Positions 29,479-39,962 of a stretch of 64,000 nucleotides of DNA are shown piece by piece. The stretch spans positions 21,476 to 85,475 of the forward strand of contig CAMORO010000002.1 in NCBI GenBank assembly GCA_946623875.1. The letters run 5' to 3'. A program made the translations under genes and the position numbers. Source of the DNA: an uncultured Lachnospiraceae bacterium. Its GTDB lineage: Bacteria > Bacillota > Clostridia > Lachnospirales > Lachnospiraceae. The notes below the pieces were generated by a model that saw only the letters and a list, made by a program, of their open reading frames with translations, had not been told where the DNA came from and searched no databases. Positions within the stretch are counted from its first letter, which is position 1; each line of letters starts with the position of its first letter.

Positions 29479-29506
29479 TTGACCTTTGAACAAATTTTGG
29501 TATATT
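29479..29506 (+). promoter_or_regulatory. sigma-A-like promoter TTGACC-16-TATATT
   Basis: Upstream of xer-like gene with about 75-nt leader. Confidence 0.5.
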
Positions 29507-29580
29507 ATAAATATCTGAAAAAGCATATAACATTTATTTATACATCAACTATTTTATATCATAAAGGAATTATATTATAT

Positions 29581-30651
29581 ATGTCATCACAGGTCAAACA
29601 AAACAAATACCGTGATTATCACGAACAGAACGATATAAACAACACCCTGAAGCTAAGGGAGATCATCACTACCCTCCCCGGATTTTGCCGTGATTTTTTC
29701 CTCGGGATAAAAGATACCACGTCTACAAGGACAAGACTTGCATATGCGTATGATCTGCGGATTTTCTTTGAGTTCCTTCACGAAACCAATCCGGCATGTC
29801 AAAAGACGGAAATAGAGGAATTCGATATACGCATACTGGATATGCTTAAGCCTATGGATATAACCGAGTATCTTGATTATCTTACCTATTATGTTAAGGA
29901 TGGTGAGACTATCACCAATGATGAGAGGGGAAAACAGCGTAAGCTTTCATCATTGCGAAGCATGTACAACTACTTTTACCGAACGGAAATGATAGAAAAG
30001 AACCCGGCGGCTTTGGTTGAAATGCCCAAGCTTCACAGTAAGGAAATAATACGTCTGGATATAGATGAGGTGGCAAAGCTGCTTGACAATGTGGAGAGCG
30101 GCGAGAACCTTACCAAAAAGCAGATGGAATTCCATGAAAAAACCAAGACAAGAGATCTTGCCCTTATGACACTTCTTCTCGGCACCGGGATCCGTGTTTC
30201 CGAGTGCGTGGGCCTTGATATAAATGATGTTGATTTCAACAACAACGGGATCCTCATCAAACGTAAGGGAGGCTACGAACAGATAGTATATTTCGGTGAT
30301 GAAGTTGAAGCTGTTTTAAGGGAATATATGGAAGAACGCTCTCATGTAATAGCACAGTCCGGTCATGAACAGGCTTTATTCCTGTCATTGCAGAACAAGA
30401 GGATCTCAGTGCGGTCCGTAGAGAAGCTTGTGAAGAAATATGCCATGACCGTTACAACACTGAAAAAAATAACACCTCATAAACTGAGGAGTACATACGG
30501 TACCAATCTTTATAATGAGACAGGAGACATATATCTTGTTGCCGACGTGCTTGGGCATAAGGATGTCAATACGACCAAGAAACACTACGCAGCACAGGAC
30601 AGGAACAGACTGCGGATGGCGGCCAATGCCGTAAAGCTTCGTGAATCCTGA
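29581..30651 (+). CDS. tyrosine recombinase (XerC/XerD family)
   Basis: GTGIRVSECVGLD, HKLRSTYGTNLY, LGHKDVNTTKKHYA catalytic residues. Confidence 0.94.
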   Translation: MSSQVKQNKYRDYHEQNDINNTLKLREIITTLPGFCRDFFLGIKDTTSTRTRLAYAYDLRIFFEFLHETNPACQKTEIEEFDIRILDMLKPMDITEYLDYLTYYVKDGETITNDERGKQRKLSSLRSMYNYFYRTEMIEKNPAALVEMPKLHSKEIIRLDIDEVAKLLDNVESGENLTKKQMEFHEKTKTRDLALMTLLLGTGIRVSECVGLDINDVDFNNNGILIKRKGGYEQIVYFGDEVEAVLREYMEERSHVIAQSGHEQALFLSLQNKRISVRSVEKLVKKYAMTVTTLKKITPHKLRSTYGTNLYNETGDIYLVADVLGHKDVNTTKKHYAAQDRNRLRMAANAVKLRES

Positions 30652-30786
30652 AATAAAATGTGCTGCCCGGTTATTATTCTATTGCTAACAACAATGTTAA
30701 ACGGTTATAATAATGGTTGGATTCAATAAGCGAAAACATCTGAATACTTACTTGAATTCCAAAAAGAATTAAAGGAAGGCCTGTAT

Positions 30787-32226
30787 ATGGATAATTTGAC
30801 TAATGCTAAAATCTGGGATGCCAAATTCCTGAGAATACTTATACCTGTTATTATCGGTTTTCTCATAATAAATGCGATCAAAAGAATATTCAGAAAGCGT
30901 GCGCAGATCCAGAAAAACCTGCACGAAAGATATCTGGCCCAACTTATGGAACTCGTGGTAATAATAGTGTGCCTTATAGATATCGTCGGTGTCATTGATG
31001 AAACAGATGATCTGGCTTCGCTCCTGATAAAAGGATCCGCTCTTATCGTTGCAATACTCGGTTTTGCCGCACAGACCGCAATTTCCGATATTATATGCGG
31101 CTTCCTTATAAGTATTTTCAAGCCGTTTGAAATAGGTGACAGGATCATCGTCGAAGGACAGGATCCCGGAATTGTTGAAGACATCACTCTTCGCCATACC
31201 GTATTAAAGATTTACGATGATCTGCGAATTGTTCTTCCGAACAGCCAGCTTAACACGAAGACACTTATAAATACAAGCTACAAGAATAAGGAACGGCGCG
31301 GTGTCCATCTGCAATTCTCGGTGAGCTATGAAACGGATGTCCAGAAGGCAATAGATGTCATACGTGACTGTGTGGCAGAGAGTCCGTATACACTTATGGT
31401 AGAAAACAACGGTATCATCGAAGACTCCGGTCCGGTATACTTCCTAAAATTTGCGGACAGTGCCCTTATACTGGAAACTACTATCTTTATAAACAGGAAT
31501 ACAAGCAGTTACATAGCTACTACCGATATAAATCTCCGTGTTAACAATGCATTTAAGGAGAACGGTATCGAAATTCCTTATAACTACCTTAACATTATTC
31601 AGTTTGAAGGTGAAAAGGCTGTTGTCGAAGTTGACGACAATCCGGATAAAGCCAAAAAGAAAAAGTCTTCTCCGTCCAAGCGTCATTACAGAACAAACAC
31701 TGTAAGGCTTCTGGATAATTGCAGCAATATTAAAGATGCTGTGGATCTGGCGGATGTCTTTGCCAAAAAACAACGGCTTGAACCGGCTGCAAAGATGCAG
31801 CTTGAGCTGCTGACCGAGGAAACCATCGGAGTTATCAGCAGTATAGTTGAAGGTGCCAATACAAGCTTCTGGATAGAGGGAAGCGGTCTTAAATACAGGA
31901 TCCATGTAAGCTTCTCAGCCAAACTGGACAGTGCCGAATACAAGAAGCTCATTAATCTCTCATCTTCCGGTAAAAATGAAGCTGCCAAAGGTTTCACGGC
32001 CAGAATATGGGATATCATGATCAGAGGTCTGAATGATACGCAGAATTCGGACAATGATAAGAATAATAACGGTACAGGTGCAGGATACAACTGGTCCTTA
32101 AGCGAAACAGATGAAGTAAATGAAGAAGAGATTTCCGAATCGATACTTGCCGCGATCGCTGATGATATCAAGGTAAGCGTGACCAAGGATCGTGTTAATT
32201 TCATGGTTATAAAATCATTACAATAA
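30787..32226 (+). CDS. MscS-family mechanosensitive channel with about 200-aa C-terminal extension
   Basis: ILGFAAQTAISDIICGFLISIFKPFEIGDRIIVEGQDPGIVEDITLRHTVLK. Confidence 0.92.
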   Translation: MDNLTNAKIWDAKFLRILIPVIIGFLIINAIKRIFRKRAQIQKNLHERYLAQLMELVVIIVCLIDIVGVIDETDDLASLLIKGSALIVAILGFAAQTAISDIICGFLISIFKPFEIGDRIIVEGQDPGIVEDITLRHTVLKIYDDLRIVLPNSQLNTKTLINTSYKNKERRGVHLQFSVSYETDVQKAIDVIRDCVAESPYTLMVENNGIIEDSGPVYFLKFADSALILETTIFINRNTSSYIATTDINLRVNNAFKENGIEIPYNYLNIIQFEGEKAVVEVDDNPDKAKKKKSSPSKRHYRTNTVRLLDNCSNIKDAVDLADVFAKKQRLEPAAKMQLELLTEETIGVISSIVEGANTSFWIEGSGLKYRIHVSFSAKLDSAEYKKLINLSSSGKNEAAKGFTARIWDIMIRGLNDTQNSDNDKNNNGTGAGYNWSLSETDEVNEEEISESILAAIADDIKVSVTKDRVNFMVIKSLQ

Positions 32227-32255
32227 GCTCAAAGGATCAGGGCGAACAGTTTTTC

Positions 32256-32318
32256 GGAATATATGTTTGCATTTGAAAAAATTATATGTTATACTCTTCC
32301 TATCAGAACGGATGTTTG
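32256..32318 (+). promoter_or_regulatory. two candidate LexA (SOS) boxes upstream of lexA
   Basis: AGAACGGATGTTTG (32305-32318) and weaker GGAATATATGTTTG (32256-32269), compared with CGAAC-N4-GTTCG. Confidence 0.6.
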
Positions 32319-32345
32319 AACATTCGTCATTTAAGGAGGTTATAT

Positions 32346-32960
32346 ATGGCTTACGGTAAGATAACTGCAAAACAGCAGGAAATCCTTGATTATATTAAGA
32401 AAGTGACGCTGCAGCGCGGATATCCTCCGGCTGTGAGGGAAATATGTGAGGCTGTTAAGCTTCGTTCGACATCCTCGGTGCATGCACATCTTGAAACCCT
32501 GGAGAAAAACGGATATATCCGACGTGATCCTTCCAAGCCGCGTGCCATTGAAATAATCGATGACAGCTTCCAGATGGTAAGACAGGAAATGACCTCTGTT
32601 CCGATAGTCGGACAGGTCGCTGCGGGATTACCGATACTTGCCGAGCAGAATATTAACGGCTACTTCCCCCTTCCCATGGATGTTGTTCCCAACAATGAAG
32701 TTTTTGTTCTTAAGGTCAAGGGCGAGAGCATGATCAACATCGGTATCATGGATGGTGATCAGATATTTGTGGAATGCTGCAATTCCGCGAATAACGGAGA
32801 TGTGGTGGTTGCCATGATCGATGACTCCGCCACTGTGAAGACCTTCTACAGGGAGGACGGTCATATCAGGCTGCAGCCCGAGAATGATACAATGGAACCT
32901 ATCATCGTAGATAGCTGTCTGATAATAGGCAAGGTATTCGGAGTGTTCAGAAGGATGTGA
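32346..32960 (+). CDS. lexA: LexA repressor
   Basis: ITAKQQEILDYIKKVTLQRGYPPAVREICEAV, VGQVAAGLPILAEQNI, KGESMINIGI. Confidence 0.97.
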   Translation: MAYGKITAKQQEILDYIKKVTLQRGYPPAVREICEAVKLRSTSSVHAHLETLEKNGYIRRDPSKPRAIEIIDDSFQMVRQEMTSVPIVGQVAAGLPILAEQNINGYFPLPMDVVPNNEVFVLKVKGESMINIGIMDGDQIFVECCNSANNGDVVVAMIDDSATVKTFYREDGHIRLQPENDTMEPIIVDSCLIIGKVFGVFRRM

Positions 32961-33336
32961 TCACCTTACCGTCACTCCAGATGCGTTCAAGGTTATAAAA
33001 GCTTCGATTTTCTTCATCAAACAGATGAATTACGAAATCAACATAATCCATAAGTATCCAATTCGCCGAATCATATCCTTCGATCTGTTTCGGCGAAATG
33101 TGTTTATGGGCAAGCTTTTCCTCAACATTATCACACATTGCCTGGATCTGGTTTGAATTTGATCCGGACGCGATTATGAAGTAATCCGCCATAACACTTA
33201 TCCTGCTGATATCTATAACACGGATATCCATTGCCTTCTTATCAAGCAATGCATCGGTTGCTGTCCTGATAATATCTTTTAATTCATTGGAAATGCCTGT
33301 ATCTGTTCCTTCAATCATTTTATTAGTGTCACCCAT
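32947..33336 (-). CDS. rsfS: ribosome silencing factor RsfS
   Basis: DIRVIDISRISVMADYFIIASGSNSNQIQAMCDNVEEKL, WILMDYVDFVIHLFDEENRSFYNLERIW; ATGGGTGA overlap with yqeK stop. Confidence 0.95.
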   Translation of the reverse strand: MGDTNKMIEGTDTGISNELKDIIRTATDALLDKKAMDIRVIDISRISVMADYFIIASGSNSNQIQAMCDNVEEKLAHKHISPKQIEGYDSANWILMDYVDFVIHLFDEENRSFYNLERIWSDGKVITSF

Positions 33337-33934
33337 TGATCTGTTTCCTCTTATAGTATTCATATGCGTTCATGGTAGTAATATCAATACTGTTTTCACT
33401 GCTTGAAAGATAACGTATCGTATCACCCATTATCATCACCAGAGCTTCATCGATATTATCCGAATTAAATGCCCTGCTCCGTATCCTGTCAAGATCTGAG
33501 GCTTTACTTCTTGTCGGCTCAATATAATCCGATATAAACACTATCTTTTCAAGAAGAGACATATTCTGTCGTCCTGTTGTATGCCATCTGATCGCATTAA
33601 GAATATCCTTATCCTGAATACCGTATTTTTTCCCGGCAAGATATGCTCCATATTTAGCATGAAGAAGAAAACCGTTTGCCTTCTCGAAGCCTGTGATCTC
33701 TATATTATTTTTCATACACTGCTCTATCAGTTCATCATCCTTGTAACTCTTCGCGCAGTCATGCAGAATGCCCGCGATCTGGGCCTTGTAAACATCTTCA
33801 TCATATTTCATGGCAAGTGCAGAAGCAATTCCGGCGACTCCGACAGAGTGTATATATCTGTGATGTTTAAGCTGTTTCTCCATCTTGTCATACAATGAAT
33901 ATATGAATTTATCATCGTAATTATATGAGCTCAT
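33329..33934 (-). CDS. yqeK: YqeK HD-superfamily hydrolase
   Basis: RYIHSVGVAGIASALA, AGILHDCAKSY, IRWHTTGRQNMS. Confidence 0.94.
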   Translation of the reverse strand: MSSYNYDDKFIYSLYDKMEKQLKHHRYIHSVGVAGIASALAMKYDEDVYKAQIAGILHDCAKSYKDDELIEQCMKNNIEITGFEKANGFLLHAKYGAYLAGKKYGIQDKDILNAIRWHTTGRQNMSLLEKIVFISDYIEPTRSKASDLDRIRSRAFNSDNIDEALVMIMGDTIRYLSSSENSIDITTMNAYEYYKRKQING

Positions 33935-34563
33935 TATCTGTATAATCCTTTTGACTGAATAATGTTTAATACAGCTTCGGGAACATAGTAACGTATTCCA
34001 CGTCCCTCTCTTAAGTTATTGCGTATCATGCTTGAAGAAATATCTATATCGGGTGTATCAAGAAGCCTTATGGATGAATTGTATTCAGACTCAAGATGCT
34101 TAACAATAGACAGAAGCCGTTCATCGGGTTCATGACCCCTGGGTGCTACCACCAGAATACATTTATCAAAAATGGTCTGTGAGTCATGCCATGTTTCGAT
34201 ATTATATATCGAATCCTCACCTATTATAAAATACCATTCATTGTCGGGATATATCTCACTTAGCTCAGTTAATGTCTCACTGGTATAAGTATTGCCTCTC
34301 TTACGTATTTCATGATCCGAGACGGCAAAATGATCGTTACCTTCAACAGCGGCGCAGACAAGTTCCATGCGTATCGATGCATCAAGTATCTTTGAAGGAT
34401 CCTTTAAATACGAACATCCTGTAGGCATAAATATTATACTGTCAAGCTCAAGGAGCTGAAACGCATTCTCTGCAAGGATCAGATGTCCGATATGAATGGG
34501 ATTAAAGGTTCCACCCATTATACCTATCTTTTTGTTTGATGGATTTAAGTCTGACAAAGTCAT
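33934..34563 (-). CDS. nadD: nicotinate-nucleotide adenylyltransferase
   Basis: IGIMGGTFNPIHIGHLILAENA, ISSSMIRNNLREGRGIRYYVPEAV. Confidence 0.96.
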   Translation of the reverse strand: MTLSDLNPSNKKIGIMGGTFNPIHIGHLILAENAFQLLELDSIIFMPTGCSYLKDPSKILDASIRMELVCAAVEGNDHFAVSDHEIRKRGNTYTSETLTELSEIYPDNEWYFIIGEDSIYNIETWHDSQTIFDKCILVVAPRGHEPDERLLSIVKHLESEYNSSIRLLDTPDIDISSSMIRNNLREGRGIRYYVPEAVLNIIQSKGLYR

Positions 34564-34594
34564 TTCTCTCCACCTGCCTTTTCCTTCACTGTAT

Positions 34595-34612
34595 GCAACT
34601 ATTCAGAACAGC
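34595..34612. repeat. dispersed repeat copy GCAACTATTCAGAACAGC
   Basis: 17/18 identity to the 20127 element terminus, between nadD and yhbY. Confidence 0.7.
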
Positions 34613-34632
34613 ACGGATATTTACATGATCCG

Positions 34633-34926
34633 TTACGCTAAGGGAAGCTTGATCGTTGGTTTGTCCCTGTTCGGTTTATAAAGAATTATCTTTTTCCCGA
34701 TGACCTGAACTATCCGGGAATGAGTTCTTTCAGCTATGATCTCAGCTATTGCATGCGGATCGTCTGCACAGTTCTTAAGTACTCCTATCTTTATAAGCTC
34801 ACGTGCATTAACGGCTTCCTCCACCGAAGCGATAACCTCAGGAGATACACTCGCTTTACCTATATGTACCACAGGCTCCATGGTAGATGCAAGACTTTTT
34901 AAATATGCTCTCTGTTTGCTTGTCAT
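34633..34926 (-). CDS. yhbY: YhbY-family CRM RNA-binding protein
   Basis: LTSKQRAYLKSLA..., PVVHIGKASVSPEVIASVEEAVNARELIKI. Confidence 0.95.
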   Translation of the reverse strand: MTSKQRAYLKSLASTMEPVVHIGKASVSPEVIASVEEAVNARELIKIGVLKNCADDPHAIAEIIAERTHSRIVQVIGKKIILYKPNRDKPTIKLPLA

Positions 34927-34946
34927 TGTTTTCCTCTTTCAACTGA

Positions 34947-36294
<1,348 letters not shown>

Positions 36295-36303
36295 AAATAC
36301 TAC

Positions 36304-36588
36304 TTACTGTTCCACAGGATATACAGAAGCCTGTTTCTTATCTCTTCCTCTTCTTTCGAACCTCAGAACACCGTCAACTAATGCAAACAATGTATCATCA
36401 CCGCCGCGTCCGACATTAATGCCGGGATGTATCTTGGTTCCGCGCTGTCTGTATAATATATTACCCGCCTTAACGAACTGTCCGTCAGCTCTCTTCGCAC
36501 CAAGTCTCTTGGATTCGGAATCTCTGCCGTTCTTGGTGGAACCGACTCCCTTCTTATGAGCGAAATATTGAAGGTTCAATTCAAACAT
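36304..36588 (-). CDS. rpmA: 50S ribosomal protein L27 with Prp-cleaved N-terminal extension
   Basis: [30 protein letters not shown]. Confidence 0.97.
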   Translation of the reverse strand: MFELNLQYFAHKKGVGSTKNGRDSESKRLGAKRADGQFVKAGNILYRQRGTKIHPGINVGRGGDDTLFALVDGVLRFERRGRDKKQASVYPVEQ

Positions 36589-36593
36589 GACCG

Positions 36594-36908
36594 TTACACC
36601 TCCTCAATTATCAATTTCAAATTATCTCCGTATTTTTTCTCGATGGATTCCAATCCGAGAACCAGAGAGTCCATAAGCAATTGCCCTTTTTCATCCGGTT
36701 CTTCGATAAAATCCCATCGAAGAGAACCGTTATCAACCCCTCTCACTTTACTTCCTGTAAGCTTTTCCAGTGAATTGGCAGTGTTGATAACAAGTATGGA
36801 TACCGCAGAACAAATGATATCCTTTCCGGCATCTTCGAAACCGGAATGTCCTTTGCACATAAAAGTCTGATATCTGTTATTGTGCTTCAAAACCATTGCC
36901 GTGATCAT
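36594..36908 (-). CDS. prp: ribosomal-processing cysteine protease Prp
   Basis: [21 protein letters not shown] (His/Cys catalytic motif); between rplU and rpmA. Confidence 0.95.
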   Translation of the reverse strand: MITAMVLKHNNRYQTFMCKGHSGFEDAGKDIICSAVSILVINTANSLEKLTGSKVRGVDNGSLRWDFIEEPDEKGQLLMDSLVLGLESIEKKYGDNLKLIIEEV

Positions 36909-36929
36909 TTAACATACCTACCAAGCTGA

Positions 36930-37235
36930 TTACGCATTGATCTTATCAATCTTAACCTGTGTGTATGCTTGTCTGTGACCATTCTTCTTATGATATCCGC
37001 TCTTTCTCTTGTAACGATAAACAATGACCTTTTTACCGCGTCCGTTAGATACTACGGTGGCTTCAACAGTGGCATTGGCTACATCGGAACCAACCTTAAG
37101 CTTATCGTCGCTTACAGCAATAACATTGTCAAAGGTTACGTTAGCGCCTTCCTCGACACCGAGCTTCTCAACCTTGATCACATCACCTTCGGAAACCTTA
37201 TACTGCTTTCCTCCTGTTGCTATAATAGCGTACAT
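36930..37235 (-). CDS. rplU: 50S ribosomal protein L21
   Basis: MYAIIATGGKQYKVSEGDVIKVEKL; start at 37235 with AGGAGG. Confidence 0.97.
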   Translation of the reverse strand: MYAIIATGGKQYKVSEGDVIKVEKLGVEEGANVTFDNVIAVSDDKLKVGSDVANATVEATVVSNGRGKKVIVYRYKRKSGYHKKNGHRQAYTQVKIDKINA

Positions 37236-37239
37236 AGGG

Positions 37240-37320
37240 CACCTCCTATTCTGATTACTCGCTGGCTTCGGTAGTGCGCGGCACATTTATAACCCCACCA
37301 AGCGGCATACTCCAGTAGTT
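37240..37320 (-). ncRNA. probable L21 ribosomal leader
   Basis: Minus strand ...GCCGCGCACTACCGAAGCCAGCGAGTAATC... directly upstream of rplU; not computed. Confidence 0.5.
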
Positions 37321-37387
37321 TAACATGTCTTATAAACGTTGTCAAACCATTTTTATCATATTCTCATCAGAACAGAAAATTCCCTGC

Positions 37388-37600
37388 CTATTTATTTATC
37401 CTATTTGGGGGATTTACGCCATCTGCAACATTTTCCCGCCTGATTACATCTTTGCTACCGGCTGCAGCAACCAATTCCATTTCATCATCTGACAGGATGG
37501 TTTTTTCAATCCGGCTGTATGTCTCATCTATTACATTCTGCAGCATGGGATTCATGGCAAATCGTTGAAAATCAAATAATTTTCTCAATTTCTCTTCCAT
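37388..37600 (-). CDS. small peptide with bacteriocin/RiPP leader-like motif
   Basis: MEEKLRKLFDFQRFA...LSDDEMELVAAAGS...; AAGGAG RBS; directly downstream of ECF sigma gene. Confidence 0.65.
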   Translation of the reverse strand: MEEKLRKLFDFQRFAMNPMLQNVIDETYSRIEKTILSDDEMELVAAAGSKDVIRRENVADGVNPPNRINK

Positions 37601-37662
37601 ACAACACGCTCCTTCTTAGACATATACTTAACCTGCTGTATATTTATACGAATCATATCCGT

Positions 37663-38157
37663 TTATGGCAATGATGAAATCCTCAGCAGATCTTTAAGCT
37701 TTCCCAATGCTGCCTTGTGCTTAACCTTAGTCATACCGTAGCTTATATTAAGCTTTTCGGATACCTCTGTGAGGGAGTAATCCTCATAGTACCGCATGAT
37801 TATGATATCACGTTCATCCCGTGAAAGCTTCTTAAGAGCCAAAGCAAGCTCACCAAGTGCCTCCTCACGCAGATAGCTTTCCTCCACATTATCATTTGAC
37901 ACCATATCTTCCGAAAGCTCATCCGAAACCTTTGCAGACCTGAAATGATCCGTAAGGGTATTCCGCATGATAGTATATATCCATGTTGAAACAGCGGCCT
38001 TACCGGGATCATACTTCTCTGAATATTTAAGAGCCTTTATGAACACTTCACTGGTTATATCCTCCGCTTCTTCCCTGTTACCGATACGGTTTAACAGATA
38101 GCCGAATATTTTGTCATGATATTCCCTGTACAACTGTTCCTCGTTTATGCCATTCAT
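37663..38157 (-). CDS. ECF-type RNA polymerase sigma factor
   Basis: YHDKIFGYLLNRIGNREEAEDITSEVFIKAL (region 2); LSRDERDIIIMRYYEDYSLTEVSEKLNISYGMTKVKHKAALGKLK (region 4). Confidence 0.93.
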   Translation of the reverse strand: MNGINEEQLYREYHDKIFGYLLNRIGNREEAEDITSEVFIKALKYSEKYDPGKAAVSTWIYTIMRNTLTDHFRSAKVSDELSEDMVSNDNVEESYLREEALGELALALKKLSRDERDIIIMRYYEDYSLTEVSEKLNISYGMTKVKHKAALGKLKDLLRISSLP

Positions 38158-38185
38158 TTATGTATATCTCCTTGTACGGATATCA

Positions 38186-38581
38186 TCACTTCTTCTTTTC
38201 GCCATCATCAATTCCGCCGGCATCACAGTTTGATTCATGAAAACGTTTGATAAATTCAGCTTCGCATTTGTTTGTGTGACTCTGCTTGAGCTGAAACATA
38301 TCACTAACCTTTGCCAGTGCACGGTTCTCTTCCATCAACTGCCTTGCCAGCCAGTCATCATATTTATTGTCCTTGAGTGTAGTTGCACTCTTTCGTGCGG
38401 TTTGCTTAACGGCATATGTCAATTCGGCAGAGGGCTTTACTGCCTGTGGCTGTTTCGTGTACCCGGCAGGGTTAAGTGTCCTGCCGGGATTCGCGTTTCC
38501 CACACGGGATTTATACCTTCTGACAGTAAAAACAATAAACAGTATGAATATTATTTCAAAAATATAAAAAAACTCCGTCAT
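38186..38581 (-). CDS. membrane-anchored hypothetical protein
   Basis: MTEFFYIFEIIFILFIVFTVRRY single TM; immediately downstream of SPFH gene. Confidence 0.65.
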   Translation of the reverse strand: MTEFFYIFEIIFILFIVFTVRRYKSRVGNANPGRTLNPAGYTKQPQAVKPSAELTYAVKQTARKSATTLKDNKYDDWLARQLMEENRALAKVSDMFQLKQSHTNKCEAEFIKRFHESNCDAGGIDDGEKKK

Positions 38582-38630
38582 TTCATCTCCCGAATGATTA
38601 AAGTAACTATCATAAACAGTTACCACTGCA

Positions 38631-39638
38631 TTAATCGTCGCTCATAAGCCTGTCGATTATACCACCCTTTGGCTGGGCATTTTTAACAACCTCACGTCTG
38701 GCTCCCGCAGGTGCGCCGGGTTGTCTTACCGCCCCGTGAGCCGGACCGTCAGGCCTGACTGTCTCGGCGATTGCCGTTAACGATCCCGCAAGATTGGCTA
38801 TATCGGTAGGTACCACTATCTTGGTTGCCTGACCGTCAGCCATCTTTTCGGCTGTTTCATATGATTTGAGCTGAAGATACTGCAACGAAGGGCGTGCCTC
38901 GTTGATAAGCTTGATACCCTCGGCTCTTGCACGCTGAACAGCCAGCAATGCCTCTGCTTCACCTTCCGCCTCTCTGATACGCTGTTCCTTAACTGCCTCG
39001 GCACGGAGTATGGCGGCCTGTTTCTCACCTTCTGCAAGTGTTATGGCTGACTGCTTTTTACCTTCTGCGGTAAGTATTGCTTCACGTTTCTCACGTTCCG
39101 CCCTCATCTGCTTTTCCATGGCATCCTGAATTGAACGGGGCGGCTGAATGTTCTTAACCTCTACACGGCTGACCTTTATACCCCATTTATCGGTTGCATC
39201 ATCAAGAATGGTGGTTATCTGGGCATTGATATTATCACGGGATGTAAGCGTCTCATCCAACGTCATGCTTCCTATGATATTTCTCAGAGTAGTTGCCGAA
39301 AGATTCTCTATGGCTGCAATAGGACGTTCAACACCGTAAGTGAACAGTTCGGCATTAAACACCTGGAAGAAAACAACCGAATCAACCATCATGGTAACAT
39401 TATCTTTTGTTATAACCGGCTGCGGCTCAAAATCGGCAACCTGTTCCTTAAGAGACACCTTCTTAACAACCCTGTCTATGAAGGGCCACATAAAATTAAG
39501 TCCGGCACTCAGAGTTGTCTTATACTTGCCGAGTTCCTCAACTATATATGCACTGGCCTGAGGAACAATACACAGACTTTTAAATAGAATGATGATAAGT
39601 AAAACGATGATAACGAAAAAAGCTGTTAATCCCTGCAT
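38631..39638 (-). CDS. SPFH/band 7 (stomatin-like) protein
   Basis: N-terminal TM; VPQASAYIVEELGKYKTTLSAGLNFMWPFIDRV; Ala/Glu coiled coil. Confidence 0.93.
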   Translation of the reverse strand: MQGLTAFFVIIVLLIIILFKSLCIVPQASAYIVEELGKYKTTLSAGLNFMWPFIDRVVKKVSLKEQVADFEPQPVITKDNVTMMVDSVVFFQVFNAELFTYGVERPIAAIENLSATTLRNIIGSMTLDETLTSRDNINAQITTILDDATDKWGIKVSRVEVKNIQPPRSIQDAMEKQMRAEREKREAILTAEGKKQSAITLAEGEKQAAILRAEAVKEQRIREAEGEAEALLAVQRARAEGIKLINEARPSLQYLQLKSYETAEKMADGQATKIVVPTDIANLAGSLTAIAETVRPDGPAHGAVRQPGAPAGARREVVKNAQPKGGIIDRLMSDD

Positions 39639-39753
39639 GACAAAACCCTCCTTTTTCTCTAATGCCTATAACATCCTCATATTTTTACAGTTATCAAATA
39701 ATCACTCATATTATACATCAAAAATAAATATAATCATATCTTTTATTGTGTTT

Positions 39754-39960
39754 TTACGGTGCTTCTATGAATTTTTCATTATGTTCGCCGAGCAAAACAT
39801 TTTCAATGGAGTTATATGCGGTTTCATCAATGGCATCATCAAGTCCGGTCAACGCCTTGAAAGGTGAGAACTGCGCCGCACGGTTCTCCATTGGCATCCG
39901 CGGATGCTTCAGGGACGTATGATGTTCCATATCTATTATCTTAAGGTACTTATCATTCAT
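39754..39960 (-). CDS. YolD-like small protein
   Basis: HPRMPMENRAAQFSPFKALTGLDDAIDET; directly downstream of Y-family polymerase gene. Confidence 0.75.
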   Translation of the reverse strand: MNDKYLKIIDMEHHTSLKHPRMPMENRAAQFSPFKALTGLDDAIDETAYNSIENVLLGEHNEKFIEAP

Positions 39961-39962
39961 AA

